Positions 24,583 to 34,862 of a stretch of DNA of 64,000 bases are shown here, piece by piece. The first letter of the stretch is position 1, and every line of letters starts with the position of its first letter. The stretch is taken from NCBI GenBank assembly GCA_020064725.1, contig JAGTWJ010000002.1:4154001-4218000 (forward strand). The letters run 5' to 3'. The stretch comes from Drechslerella dactyloides (taxonomy: Eukaryota; Ascomycota; Orbiliomycetes; Orbiliales; Orbiliaceae). The notes beneath the pieces were generated by a model that did not search any database, was not told where the DNA came from, and was given only the letters and a program-made list of their open reading frames with translations. The position numbers and the translations under genes are program-made.

Positions 24583-27025
24583 CGTGGCGGGTATATCAAG
24601 ATAGCTTAGCCGCTGGCTGTACCGGATATGATGGCGGCCTGGCTGGCTGACTGGCTGGCCTGTTGGATGTTCCTGGGATGGATGACTGTGATTGACCAGA
24701 CCGCTCGACGCCGATTGGCTTGAGGAAAGGTACCCGGGACGCAATTGGCTGGTCTGACAGTGTAGGTTGCACTGACCAGGTCAGCGTCGGATGGAATGAA
24801 GGGCAGGGATGTGGATGGTGGGTAGACGCGACGTGTGCTTGACGCGCGGTTGGTCGTACACGAACCGCAACTCATCAGGCCGCAAAATACCACACCAACA
24901 CATATTATGGTGACACAGGACTTGATCTTGACTTGTCATATCTGAGTTAAACCAAGTCAAACGTATCACATGCGCATAGCTACAGTTCGTATTGCACAAG
25001 CGTCCACCGGAAGAATGCGAAGGTAGACCTCCGGACGGGGTTTATACAGTCTTCCTGTTGTTTTCAAGGTTGCCCGTCATCCCGTTCACCAGTGTTAGGA
25101 ATTTGTCATATATGCATCACGTTAGTACAACAAATTTTATTCATCCCTCAATTTAATCGACTTTAGTATAATATTTAAATAAATAATCACGAACCGAGCT
25201 GAATGAAAAGTCACGATAAAAAATTAACACACAACGCTTGTCGCATGAACCAGGCTGTCAATGGTTACCCTGGCTGATACCCGGTTGCATAGAGAAAGAC
25301 AGCGCAGTCTTGCGCGAGCTACATCCATAAGTCCGTGGTGAGGTAATATAATGTGTGTTCCCGATTATAGGTGGGAGCATTATTAAAACTTAAGTAATGC
25401 CCAGCCGGAAAGTAGAGGCCTACTAGAGCTACAGCTGCAGTGGGAACGGACTTAACGGGACCTAGACCGTGCATCATGCAGTTCGGCTACGTGTTGTGGC
25501 GATGCTTTCCAGAATTACCGATAAAGTATCACTCACCGGAGAAGCCGTGATCGGAGATCGCCTCCTTCCAGACGGCATTGGGTAGTCTTGCATTGACGCG
25601 GAGCTTCTTAATATTAATCTAGGCATTGGGCTGAGCTCGTGCCCTCTGTTGGCATGGAACTGACCTCAGGCCGTGTGGTGACGTTAGGCCCACAGAGGGC
25701 GTCGCCGTGTTTTCAATAGCCGAGAGACATTGGGTGGCACAATTTCTGTACCGCATTCCACATGCCTTTAGGAGATGGAATATAGGATCGCCTTCAATAT
25801 CGATTACGCAAGGGAGCAATATTGTCCTGCTATATGGTAACGGGACCCACTGATCCAGCGCTCCTAGAACCTTGCCGATTTCTGAGCAAAGTTCGAATGA
25901 GCTCCGCCTTTGTTGATCATAAACCTTATCACCGTGTGAATATTCGGGGTCTTTCACGCATGCATATGGCCTGATATAGCGATACAGTCGACAGTCAAAA
26001 AGAAACGGAATTACAGAGCCTTTGTATGAGAATACTTGACCCAATCACTATACTTTTTTGCAGTAATATTAAAAAGAAATTTATCATATTAAAATCCCCG
26101 TAATAATTTTATTGAATCTATGGACAAGCCTTTTTTAAGTCCTTCACAAGTTAACACACACAACTCCTTAGAAAAACACAATCACCATACATATTTAACT
26201 CCACTATTCCGATTCTTTTCGACTGTCGACTGTACACAGCACGGGTACGGGGCCAGCCCGAGACTAGATCTGAGACGAGTGTTATAACAAAGATGCATAT
26301 ATGGATCTACATACCTGCGGGGGTTTTCCGGCATCCCCACATTTGAAGTACCATGTAGTAGAAAGAAAGAAAAATAATCCCTCTTGAAATTAGGCAATCT
26401 GATCTGGGCGAGACCAAGCCAATAGGATGAAATTCGAAAGCGATCAAGCATGCTTTCTGGATCTTCAACGCATGCGCACACGCATAACCGCCCGACCAGT
26501 CTGTTCGTCGTTGCACTCTTGATCTGATTCGGTATCGGGCCAGCTGATGACGGCTGCCTGGATCGGTTGTTGAAACATTTTCGGCTATGTTTATTGGGAC
26601 CCCGGGCACCTAAATGAGGGTGAAAGGTGTTTGTCCTTTGTCCTCTAGATCTTATTCGGGATGATCATGTGAATTTCATATTGATTATGCAAGCAGGAAG
26701 CGTCTCTTGCCTCGAATCGAAAGTAAGTATACTGTCTGCCATGTCGAATACAAAACGACAGCTCAAAAGCATATACATAAAATGACGCCGAAAGCAACTA
26801 TCAGCATCAAGTTGCAAATTGTCAAATTGAAGAAAGGAGACAAAGAAAAGGAAAAAAAAAAAAAAAAAAAAACTCCGCCCAAATGCCGTATCGAATGACA
26901 GAAAACAACAGCAAGGACATATATGCTGCAAACCGCCCCCGATCAATCCATCAGTCATCATCATCATGCATGCATGCGCACACCGCTAAATCGACAATGC
27001 AGCAATCAAAACTTTTCTCCGTCCC
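24583..27025. other. AT-rich gene-poor region between ORC6 and the SUN protein
   Basis: 2.4 kb. The first 450 bases should hold the ORC6 promoter. From about 25070 to 26200 the base composition is clearly more AT-rich than flanking genes, with stretches such as 25130-25190 almost free of G/C runs. A 141-codon minus-strand frame (25619-26044) and a 99-codon one (26182-26481) have protein-like composition but no recognisable domain and no clear gene structure. A 20-base A run lies at 26851-26870. No transposon ends or repeats were identified. The region could contain decayed sequence. Confidence 0.4.
25619..26044 (-). other. Unrecognised 141-codon open frame in AT-rich DNA
   Basis: An open frame from ATG at 26044 to stop at 25619. 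Composition is varied rather than low-complexity (for example FELCSEIGKVLGALDQW and LLKACGMRYRNCATQCL), which is unusual for a random frame. I recognise no family, and the neighbourhood shows no partner or splice structure. It may be a fragment of a decayed gene, an orphan gene or chance. Confidence 0.2.
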
Positions 27026-29853
27026 CTACAAGCTCAGAAAGTATGAATCAACCTCGCAATCACCCCGCACTGTACCCGCCCCATTCACATCCGGCATTTC
27101 CTCCTCCTCCTCGTCGTCCTGCTCCCCGCACTCCTGTTCCTCGTCATCGTCCACTTCCCCTTCGCTCGTCACCTGTCGCGACAGCGGACTCGTCGCCCGC
27201 CACTGTCCAGCCACACGCACGTCCGGCGTAGCATACTCCCCGTCGCTCGCCGATGCAGGAATCCATGCCCCTTCCTGCTCTTTCACCCGGCGCATGCCAC
27301 CGCTCGGTGTCGCCGGCGAGCTCTGCGTCACCTGCGCCTCCAACGGCGGCGACGCAGGTACTACCATCGACCGCCCCACGATAGTACCGTTCCCCGCCGC
27401 ATCATCGTAGAACCGCTGTGGTATCGGCGTGCGCCGCGCGCTTTTCCCACCGCTCGACTCCATGTCGCTAGAATCCCGTCGCTGATGCGCATACTCCCTC
27501 ATCCGCTTCTTCGTAACGCCGCCAGTCTTTCCGCGCGTCTTCGGTGGCGGCGAGGGCGATGTCGGTGGTGATTCCAACCCCAGTACAAGGTGATCCTGGG
27601 ACCGTGACGAGAACGTCCTCGCGAAGCGAGCGTCGAAGTTCTGCGTCTTCGTGAAGACGACGATGCAGACGACGAGTATCATGAGGAAGGATTGGGCGAT
27701 TGTCATGCGTTTTTGGAAGACGACTTCGTCCGCGAGAAGCGTTAGGCGAGCGCTGATGGCGACGATCTCGCGCTCGGAGAGCTCGCGTTGCGTGTCGAGG
27801 GCGATGACGGTCGATTGCCAGAGCTGGTCATACTGCATGCGCTGTCATAGAGAAGATTGCGATTAGTTGTTGAAAGTTCCAATGGGATGATAATATCTCT
27901 ATATCGTAGACTTACGAACTCGCGCAGCTCGCGGAAGACGGTGGCGTTGAGCTGGTCAAGGTAGCTGGCCGACTTGTTAAACTGCCGCTTCTCCATCTTG
28001 CTGAACGTATCGCGCATCAGCCGGCTCTGCTCCTCGATATACTGCAGCGACAGCGTCGCATTCGCCTCGAGCAGCTGCAGTCGCTTGTGGATCGTCTTGA
28101 AGAAGCTTTCCTGCGTCGTCGGTGTCGGCGCCGCGACGGACGCGGGGGACGGGTGTCGCGGGGACTCCTGGGCTGTCGAGCTCGAGTTTCGCGGTAGCGT
28201 CGCCTCCCGGGTGTGCGAGGCTTCGTTGGCGGTGGGTTTTGGCGATTTTGAAGCGGAGCCTGAACTGGTGGTTATGGTGTGTTCGTGTTCCGCCGATGCT
28301 GTCTCGTCGGCCGGAGGGGGTGTAGATGATGTCTGCTCTGTCGGGGAGGTCGTCTTCACGTCTCGCTCCTGGTGCTCGGAGCCCAAGGCGGACTGGTCGG
28401 CGTTCGGTGCTCCATTGCCCGCCACGAGAGTCGGATCCGCGTTTGGGGACCCGGCAGCGTCCGCTTCCAGTGACTGCGTCGACTGGCTGGCTGGTGCTGG
28501 CCTGTGCAGCATTTTCGCGTCCACACTGGCTGAGTGCGTCTGCGCTTGCGCATCTGCCTCCGATTGGCTCGCCAGCTTCTCTTCAATCGGCTTCGCGACG
28601 GCCTCCGGTTCGATATCCTCGCTGTCGTCCTCATGATCCCCTCTTGCAGCCTCCTCCTGATGTCTAAACTCCTCCATCATGGTGGTACCATGCACTCTCA
28701 ACAAGCTGATAGGGCAATAGAACTCCTTGCCATAGTGGGTAAGAAACTCGAGGCGGATATAGCGCGCCCAGATGAGCGGGCTCTCGATCAGAAACGCCTG
28801 GATCTCGCGGGTGTTGCGGGCCTCGAAGACGCCGAGGTCCTTCCAGCCGGCGCTCTTGACCGGGTAGCGGTCGCTGACGCTGACGCGAAAGGTGCGGAAC
28901 ATGCTGCTGAAGAACTCGTAGTTGGCGAGGACGACGGTGTCGACGAGGATGTCGTCGCAGAGCTCGACGATGAGGAACTTGTTCTTCGCACCGCACTTGT
29001 TGAGCATGTAGCTGTCCTTGTTCTCGACGAGGATCGCGGAGGCGCCCTTGCTCTCCGGGTTGGTGCGATGGACGGTCGCGGCGCAGTCGAAGGAGGCGTA
29101 ATTGAAGCGCTCCTTGCAGGTTTTGCCGGCGTCTTTGGAGCGGACGTGCGTGTCCGGCTTGATGGCTTCGGCGGGGGGGGCCTCGGATTGGCGATTGGGC
29201 TCGCCACCATCGGCTTCGTCGCCGCTCTCGCTGCCGTCAAAGCTGAGGTCTATCTCGGCGTCTTCGCCCAGGGCGTCCAGCGCGCTGGGGACAGCACCGG
29301 GCCGTCGTCGGGCTTCCTTTGGGGCCCGCTCGCCAAAGTTCTCAGCGGACTGGCCGGCCTTCGCGAGGTTCTTCGCCTTCCATTCCTCGAAGGAGAGGAA
29401 TTTGGCGGTATCAATTGGCGCCTCCGCGTCCTCTGTCGCCGGCTGGGGCTCCCTTTCCGAGGGGGAAGAAGATGCCGACGATGGCGAGGACTTTTCCTTC
29501 TGCGGGGCCTCGAACTTCTCGTTCAGATTGATCGATGTCGTGGTGGCCAGGTCGAGAATTTCAGTATTCAGCGATGGTGCGTTCCCGTCGCTGTCCGCGG
29601 CGGCGTCGGACAGCTCGCGGCGGCCGGTGGCATTGGCGGACTCGGAGACGACTCTGGACGCGCGCAGACACTGCTGCGGCAGGCCGTGGGTGATGTAGTT
29701 TGCCGTCCGGAAGGGACATGTCGAGACGCCAAAGCCGCCGGCGCCGGAGCTGCCGCGGGTGACGGTCGGGGCGAGCGAGAGGGAGGAGCTACCGATGGGC
29801 AGCAGCAGGAGGAGCTGGAAGAGCCATGCGCGAGGGCATTTCGCCTTCTTCAT
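27026..29853 (-). CDS. SLP1: SUN-like protein of the Slp1/SUCO (OPT) family
   Basis: ER or nuclear-envelope glycoprotein that in yeast works with Emp65 to stabilise folding of ER proteins. Two exons on minus (29853-27916 and 27841-27026) give 917 codons plus stop. There is an N-terminal signal peptide (about residues 1-24, LFQLLLLLPIGSSSLSLA), then a disordered acidic segment containing FLSFEEWKAKNL. The SUN-like domain spans about 245-395: RFNYASFDCAATVHR, SYMLNKCGAKNKFLIVELCD, ELCDDILVDTVVLANYEFF, IRLEFLTHYGKEFYCPISLL and LRVHG. A Ser/Pro/Glu-rich linker and coiled coil (about 580-690) lead to one transmembrane helix (about 697-710, SFLMILVVCIVVFT). A charged cytosolic tail follows. This is the type-I SUN architecture typical of Slp1, not of Sad1. 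Confidence 0.9.
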
Positions 29854-32094
29854 GTCCGGTCGGGGTCAAGCGAGGAGGCTGCTCCTGGACGGGATGGCGA
29901 GACCACGTGGAGGTATCCTATATATACTCTTGAGGAAGGACGTCTGGATGCGTGTGTGTAACTATGCGTGTGAGTATGTATGTGAGTGTGATGTATGTGT
30001 TCGAGCCCGGCGAGCAGCTGGCACCGACTGGCACGCCCGGCTGGGATGCCTGCTCGAATCGCGTGCGTCTCCAGCAGAGCTCGATTCGATTGGAGGGCCG
30101 GAGTTGAAGCTGAGCCGGGCGGTCGTGATAGGTAGGGACTGTGGTGGCGAAGGTCTGGCGCCCAGGTCAGCGACAGGGCCATTTGAAGGAAAACAAACGG
30201 ACGGCCGCCGGAAAGACAGACGGACGGAACGACAGACAAAGAAGAACGGACGGCCACTTACTTTTATCCAAGAATCCGGCCAGGTCGACGGATTCTTCGA
30301 AGCACAGCCGGGCCCAACCAACAGGACTAAGACGCCAGACAGGTGGAGTTTCGAGATTATCTCACCGCAGCTGGAAGGCCTCCTTTTTCGAATTTCGCCC
30401 TTCGCCGCACCCAGACCATAAGATCATCTCGGTCCCCGTCCGTCCTGGCATGTGCTTCCTGCCCTCGGAGTGCAGCCTCGACGATGAATGCATGGCCGCA
30501 GCCTGCCCGCATGCATGCATGCAGCACGAGAAGAAACATCGTCGAATCGCAGTTGCAGAACCCACGAGCTGCAGCGTCCTGCAGCGTGATATCGTCGGTC
30601 GGTTTGACCGTGGAAGCCACATGTCCGCTCTCTTTGCTTCTTCCCTTCGCTACCGCGCTGCTGAACGAAAAGAACGAACAGCTCGCAAGCTTCCCTGCGA
30701 CAACTGAGCAGGCAGCTCGAGTGCACGCGGGCCAATTGGAAGAATCGTGCCTTCTCGTCCGGCTGCCCGATCTATCCAAGGTTGCTGTGCTGTTGGCGGT
30801 GTCCGTCTTTACTCCGCACTTGCCAGCGATGAAGCAGGGATGTCTGCAGGCGCTAATTCCCCAAGCAAGACATCCATTTGATAATATTCATACGTTCGGA
30901 CCATGCATCCCACATGAGATGATGGTGGTGGTGATGATCGATGTTCTCCGCGATGCTATCTACATATTATCTTCCAGCGTCGGTGGCTGGGCTGTCACCA
31001 CCCGGATGCATGCCGTCCAGTCTGCCGGACGCTGGCGTCGCCCGACTCCCCGCGGATTCAGTACAGTATTCCCGTTACTACAATTGTAGTATATTATACT
31101 GTCGGAATCGAGCGCGAGCGGTCATGGCGGGCACTTGGCAGGTACCGCAGTCGTGAAAATTTTCCCTGTCCGAATCGAATCGACTCCGGCTCGGTTTGCC
31201 GATGCGGCCAGAGGAGCTCGATCTATGACGTTTCATCCGACGTCTCGAGTTGCATGCTAACTTGTCAGCAGACCAACATCCATACGTATTATAATTCTGT
31301 GACCGTGATAGCACCCGTGCTCGTACAGTTCAAACCCCAGCTTGTGATATGCGTATGCACGGCAGACGGCTACCACCGACGGATGAAAACCCAAAGCTGG
31401 AAGAGTCGACGGTAGTCGCCCGATTAATAAAACACCCAATTATGATCCAACGGGCAGCTTGCCGCCGTGCATGCAGCTGCATATGTAATTAACCTTCTGC
31501 CGTCCGAGCTGCTCGGGCCAGGGATAATTAATTGCTCGACACCCACAAAATACTTAGTTCCATCTCTTCCAATTGGTCTGGAAATTCCGCAGGTACACCG
31601 TCGAGTAGGGTGAAGAGCACTTCGTATATGTACGCCACATGCAACCTGCATCGCGTCGCCATGTTGGAATGGCCGTGCGTTTTTCGGCGCAGTCACGAGA
31701 TTATCGACGGCGCTTCGAACAGGTTGTATATCGTGATGATAGGATTCTGTTGGGAATGCGGGGTGGTTGTATCACTGGTTGTTGCATTGGATGGAGGCGC
31801 CAGCCAGCCAATGGACGTTACACAAATACATTCCATGCGCCGCCACACGCATTGCGCCAGATTTATCCGGATACATCTTCAAGCTTCACGATGCTCGAAC
31901 ATCTAGCATGCGCATGACGCCATTGCTCTAGGCAGATATACAATCAAGCAAGCCGTGCATGTTGCATTCCGAGTCAGATAGTCTATTCATCCAATTAATT
32001 GACTCCATCTATAATGCCTGGCTATCGCCAACGTATGTATAAGCTGGATATATCGATACATCAATAACTAATGTGCACGGATCTATAATCGATA
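29854..32094. other. Gene-poor region between the SUN protein and the MurE-like gene
   Basis: 2.2 kb. The right flank of the SUN gene holds its promoter. Several frames of 180-250 codons are open on plus (29759-30421, 30343-31089), but they overlap one another, are Arg/Ser/Ala-rich, and show no domain. I treat them as chance. The segment 31440-32090 is more AT-rich and should include the 3' UTR of the MurE-like gene. Nothing else recognised. Confidence 0.4.
29914..29930 (-). promoter_or_regulatory. TATA-like element upstream of the SUN-like gene
   Basis: AGTATATATAGGA on the minus strand about 65-75 bases before the ATG at 29853, a plausible TATA box. Confidence 0.3.
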
Positions 32095-33663
32095 TCACGC
32101 CTTCAGCTTCGCGAGCGCCTCCTGTGCGACCTCGCGGTCGTCAAAATGCACCTTCCCCTCCTTCAGCAATTGATACTTCTCGTGTCCCTTGCCCGCCAGC
32201 ACGATCACATCACCCTTCCCCGCACGCCCAACGGCATACTCTATCGCCGTCCGCCTGTCCACCTCCACCTTGACCTCCACGCCCTCCCTGGCCCCTCGCC
32301 CCGTTGTACCGACCCTGATACCCTCAACTATCTGCCCGGGGTCCTCGCTGCGTGGATTGTCGCTCGTGATGACGACCACATCCGCCAGCGCCGCTGCCAC
32401 GGCCCCCATCTGCGGTCTCTTGCTGGGGTCTCTATCCCCACCGCACCCGAACACGCATATCAGCTTGCCCGTACCTTCTGCAGCTTTTGATTTCGTATGC
32501 GTAAACTCTCGCAACGCGTTGAGGACGTGCTCGAGACTCGCGGGACTGTGCGCGTAGTCCACGACGATGAGGAACTCTTGGCCTTCGTCGATAAACTCCA
32601 TCCGCCCCGCTGGCCGCGTCACACCCGCCAGCGCGCTGGACAGCGTCTTCAATGGCGCCCCCTTGACGGTCGCCACTGTCACTGCCGCGAGTGAATTGCA
32701 AACGTTGAACCGGCCCGTAAGCGGCACCTCGAACGCGCATTCTCCGTCGCTGCTGGTGACTTTAAACTGTAAATTTGTAGACGACACCTGCACATCTGTC
32801 GCGCGCACGTCCGCATCCGCGTTTTCAATCCCGAACGTGACGCACGGATACCCGCGGACGACATCCCGCACAATCTTCTTCCCACCCTCATCGTCAATAT
32901 TCACAACAGCCGTAAACTTCTTATGCTGCAGGGAAACCCGCGCGTACTCTGTGAAGAACAGCATCTTGGCCGCCCAGTAGTCCTCCATCGTGCCGTGGAA
33001 GTCCAGGTGGTCCTGACTGAAGTTTGTAAACACAGCAACATCAAACGCGCACCCGGCGACGCGCTGCAGCGACAGTCCATGGCTCGAACACTCGATCACG
33101 ACAGCGTCGACGCCAGCCTCCACGTACTGCGATAGCAGCCGCTGCGTGTCCAGGCTACGAGGGGTGGTACATCCCGTTTCGAATTGCGTCGACTCAGTAC
33201 TCGCGCCCAGCGTGCCGATGACGCCGACGGACCGGCAACCGGAACCACGGAGGATGGCAGCGGTAAGGTGTGCAGTTGTAGTCTTGCCGTTCGTACCCGT
33301 CAGGCCTACGAGGAACAGCTTACGTGACGGGTGGCCGTAGAATTCGCAGGCCATAACCGCGAGCGCGCGGCGGGCATCGGGGACGAGCACGGCGACAACG
33401 GACGGCGGCAGGGAGTCCAGCGTCGTCGAGTCTTCCGAGACGATTGCGGCAGCACCACGGGAGACGGCGGCGGCGGCCTGCTCGGCGTGAGTACCGCGTA
33501 GGGCATCCCTGGCGCGGAAGTCCTGGTCGGGCGGTACGCAAACGAGGGCGCCGCCGGTTGTGATAGCAGCCGGGTCGTAGGCGAGGTTGGTTATCGCGGT
33601 AGCGGGGTCGCCCTGGAGAATGCGGGCGTCGGGGAGCGCCGCGAGGAGTGTCGTAAGCTCCAT
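32095..33663 (-). CDS. MurE-type Mur ligase (UDP-MurNAc-tripeptide synthetase family), intronless
   Basis: A complete, uninterrupted 522-residue member of a bacterial peptidoglycan enzyme family, which adds the third amino acid (diaminopimelate or Lys) to UDP-MurNAc-Ala-Glu using ATP. All three domains are present. The N-terminal UDP-binding domain covers about 1-110 and ends FYGHPSRKL. The central ATPase domain has P-loop TGTNGKTTT (122-130), TTPRSLDTQ, ECSSHGLSLQR, NFSQDHLDFHG and AAK with candidate carbamylated Lys233. The C-terminal domain has VDYAHSPASLEHVL, GCGGDRDPSKRPQMG, DNPR (435-438), AGKGHEKYQ and FDDREVA. DNPR with GKGHE is the diaminopimelate-type set; Lys-type enzymes differ there. 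No obvious targeting peptide precedes the domain. Flanking genes are fungal and multi-exon, so this is not a contaminant contig end. Horizontal origin is inference, and the substrate in a fungus is unknown. Confidence 0.93.
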   Translation of the reverse strand: MELTTLLAALPDARILQGDPATAITNLAYDPAAITTGGALVCVPPDQDFRARDALRGTHAEQAAAAVSRGAAAIVSEDSTTLDSLPPSVVAVLVPDARRALAVMACEFYGHPSRKLFLVGLTGTNGKTTTAHLTAAILRGSGCRSVGVIGTLGASTESTQFETGCTTPRSLDTQRLLSQYVEAGVDAVVIECSSHGLSLQRVAGCAFDVAVFTNFSQDHLDFHGTMEDYWAAKMLFFTEYARVSLQHKKFTAVVNIDDEGGKKIVRDVVRGYPCVTFGIENADADVRATDVQVSSTNLQFKVTSSDGECAFEVPLTGRFNVCNSLAAVTVATVKGAPLKTLSSALAGVTRPAGRMEFIDEGQEFLIVVDYAHSPASLEHVLNALREFTHTKSKAAEGTGKLICVFGCGGDRDPSKRPQMGAVAAALADVVVITSDNPRSEDPGQIVEGIRVGTTGRGAREGVEVKVEVDRRTAIEYAVGRAGKGDVIVLAGKGHEKYQLLKEGKVHFDDREVAQEALAKLKA

Positions 33664-34862
33664 CCTTCCTGCGTTAGATATACGGTACGGGCACCAACTG
33701 ATCGATTGAGGCAGCTGAGGACCGCGAGCGACACTTGAATCATATATAAGCTACACGGGTCGTGAATTATCGTGAAATGGCCGTGTGTAGCAATGACCGC
33801 ATCGGGCAGGGAGCTGCCGCGTGCATTCCTGCCGACGTGGCTAGCTAGTTGTGATACCCATGAACCAAGCTCATCGAAGCTAGCTTATACGTAAACCACA
33901 GCAGTTCCATGACGTAAGGATATTGGCTTTTGAATCGTGGTGCCAGGGAACCCAATCAATGGAATCGGTAGTGGGTGGTGGATGAAAATATAGGTGCGCA
34001 AATGTATGCGCACGCATTGTGTGAAGATATAGAAATAAGGTTACACAGAATTACAGAATACGATACCGATGTCAGCAGCAGCAACCCAACGTCATCAAGC
34101 TCAACGCGTTGCAATTGATTAATTGAATTGACGGTCTTACGAACCGGTAACTTTAAAAATGCGCCGGTGCCCTGTAGCTTCCACTAGCACTATCTACGTA
34201 GTAGATAAATTGAACCTTTGCGTACCCGTGCGCCTTGAACGTGTGAATGCTGTCCAAAACCTTTGGCGGCGTTTGCTAGATGCTCCGAATATCGCAAATT
34301 CGACCTAGCCTAGGGCATGCGTGGCTTGTGGCTTGGACAGTTATTTCTGCGACCTGCAGCACTCCGGGCCTGCTTTCTGGCATTAGCGCTATAGCCTGGT
34401 CTCGAGGCTAGACTTGCCCTAGATTAGCCCTACGATATAAGCATACGAAAATAAGCCCAAAGGCAGACAACTGTTGTCTCGTGGAATATCAAGGTGCAGA
34501 ATAGCAGGTCGCAGTGATCTCGCAAGCCAAACCCACACAGTTCCAGGTTGCAGAGTTTCAAGTTCTACTCGATGGCGCATAGCACGGCCAGCCATTCTTT
34601 GATTTTCATGAATTCAAGTTGGGGAATCCTCCCAGTGGTGCATTAACTAAGTATATAGGATGCAGACTCATTCAGGAAAGCACCTCTCCAAACAACTCCG
34701 ACTTTTTGATTCCAAGCAGATAGGAAGCAATTGTCATAATCCAGTTGTTTGGGGTCCGATAATTTCTTCCCACCAGTATGGTCTCGGCCAGTACTCAACG
34801 AAAGAAAAGAACGCCCACATGAATACCAATATAATCTGAACACGCAACCCACGGCAAGATAT
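33664..34862. other. Intergenic region between MurE-like and RNase H-like genes
   Basis: 1.2 kb, without an ORF of interest. The left end holds the presumed MurE-like promoter. The rest is mixed sequence with no repeat or RNA gene recognised, and its right end should be the 3' flank of the RNase H-like gene. Confidence 0.45.
33741..33750 (-). promoter_or_regulatory. TATA-like element upstream of the MurE-like gene
   Basis: CTTATATATG on the minus strand about 80 bases before the ATG at 33663. It suggests the gene has a eukaryotic-style promoter. Confidence 0.3.

Noticed and set aside
26851..26870. 20-base A run as a possible retroposed poly(A) tail
   Set aside because: No adjacent reverse-transcriptase or processed gene copy and no target-site duplication recognised.
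28534..29961. 475-codon open frame on plus
   Set aside because: Antisense to the SUN-like gene and composed of Val/Gly/Leu/Ala-biased sequence with no domain; it exists because of high GC and codon bias on the other strand.
30343..31089. 248-codon open frame on plus between the SUN and MurE-like genes
   Set aside because: Overlaps several other frames, low-information composition, no recognisable motif or start context.
32095..33663. MurE-like ORF as bacterial contamination of the assembly
   Set aside because: It sits within continuous sequence flanked on both sides by intron-containing fungal genes, with a TATA-like element upstream; contamination would need a chimeric assembly, which read spanning could test.
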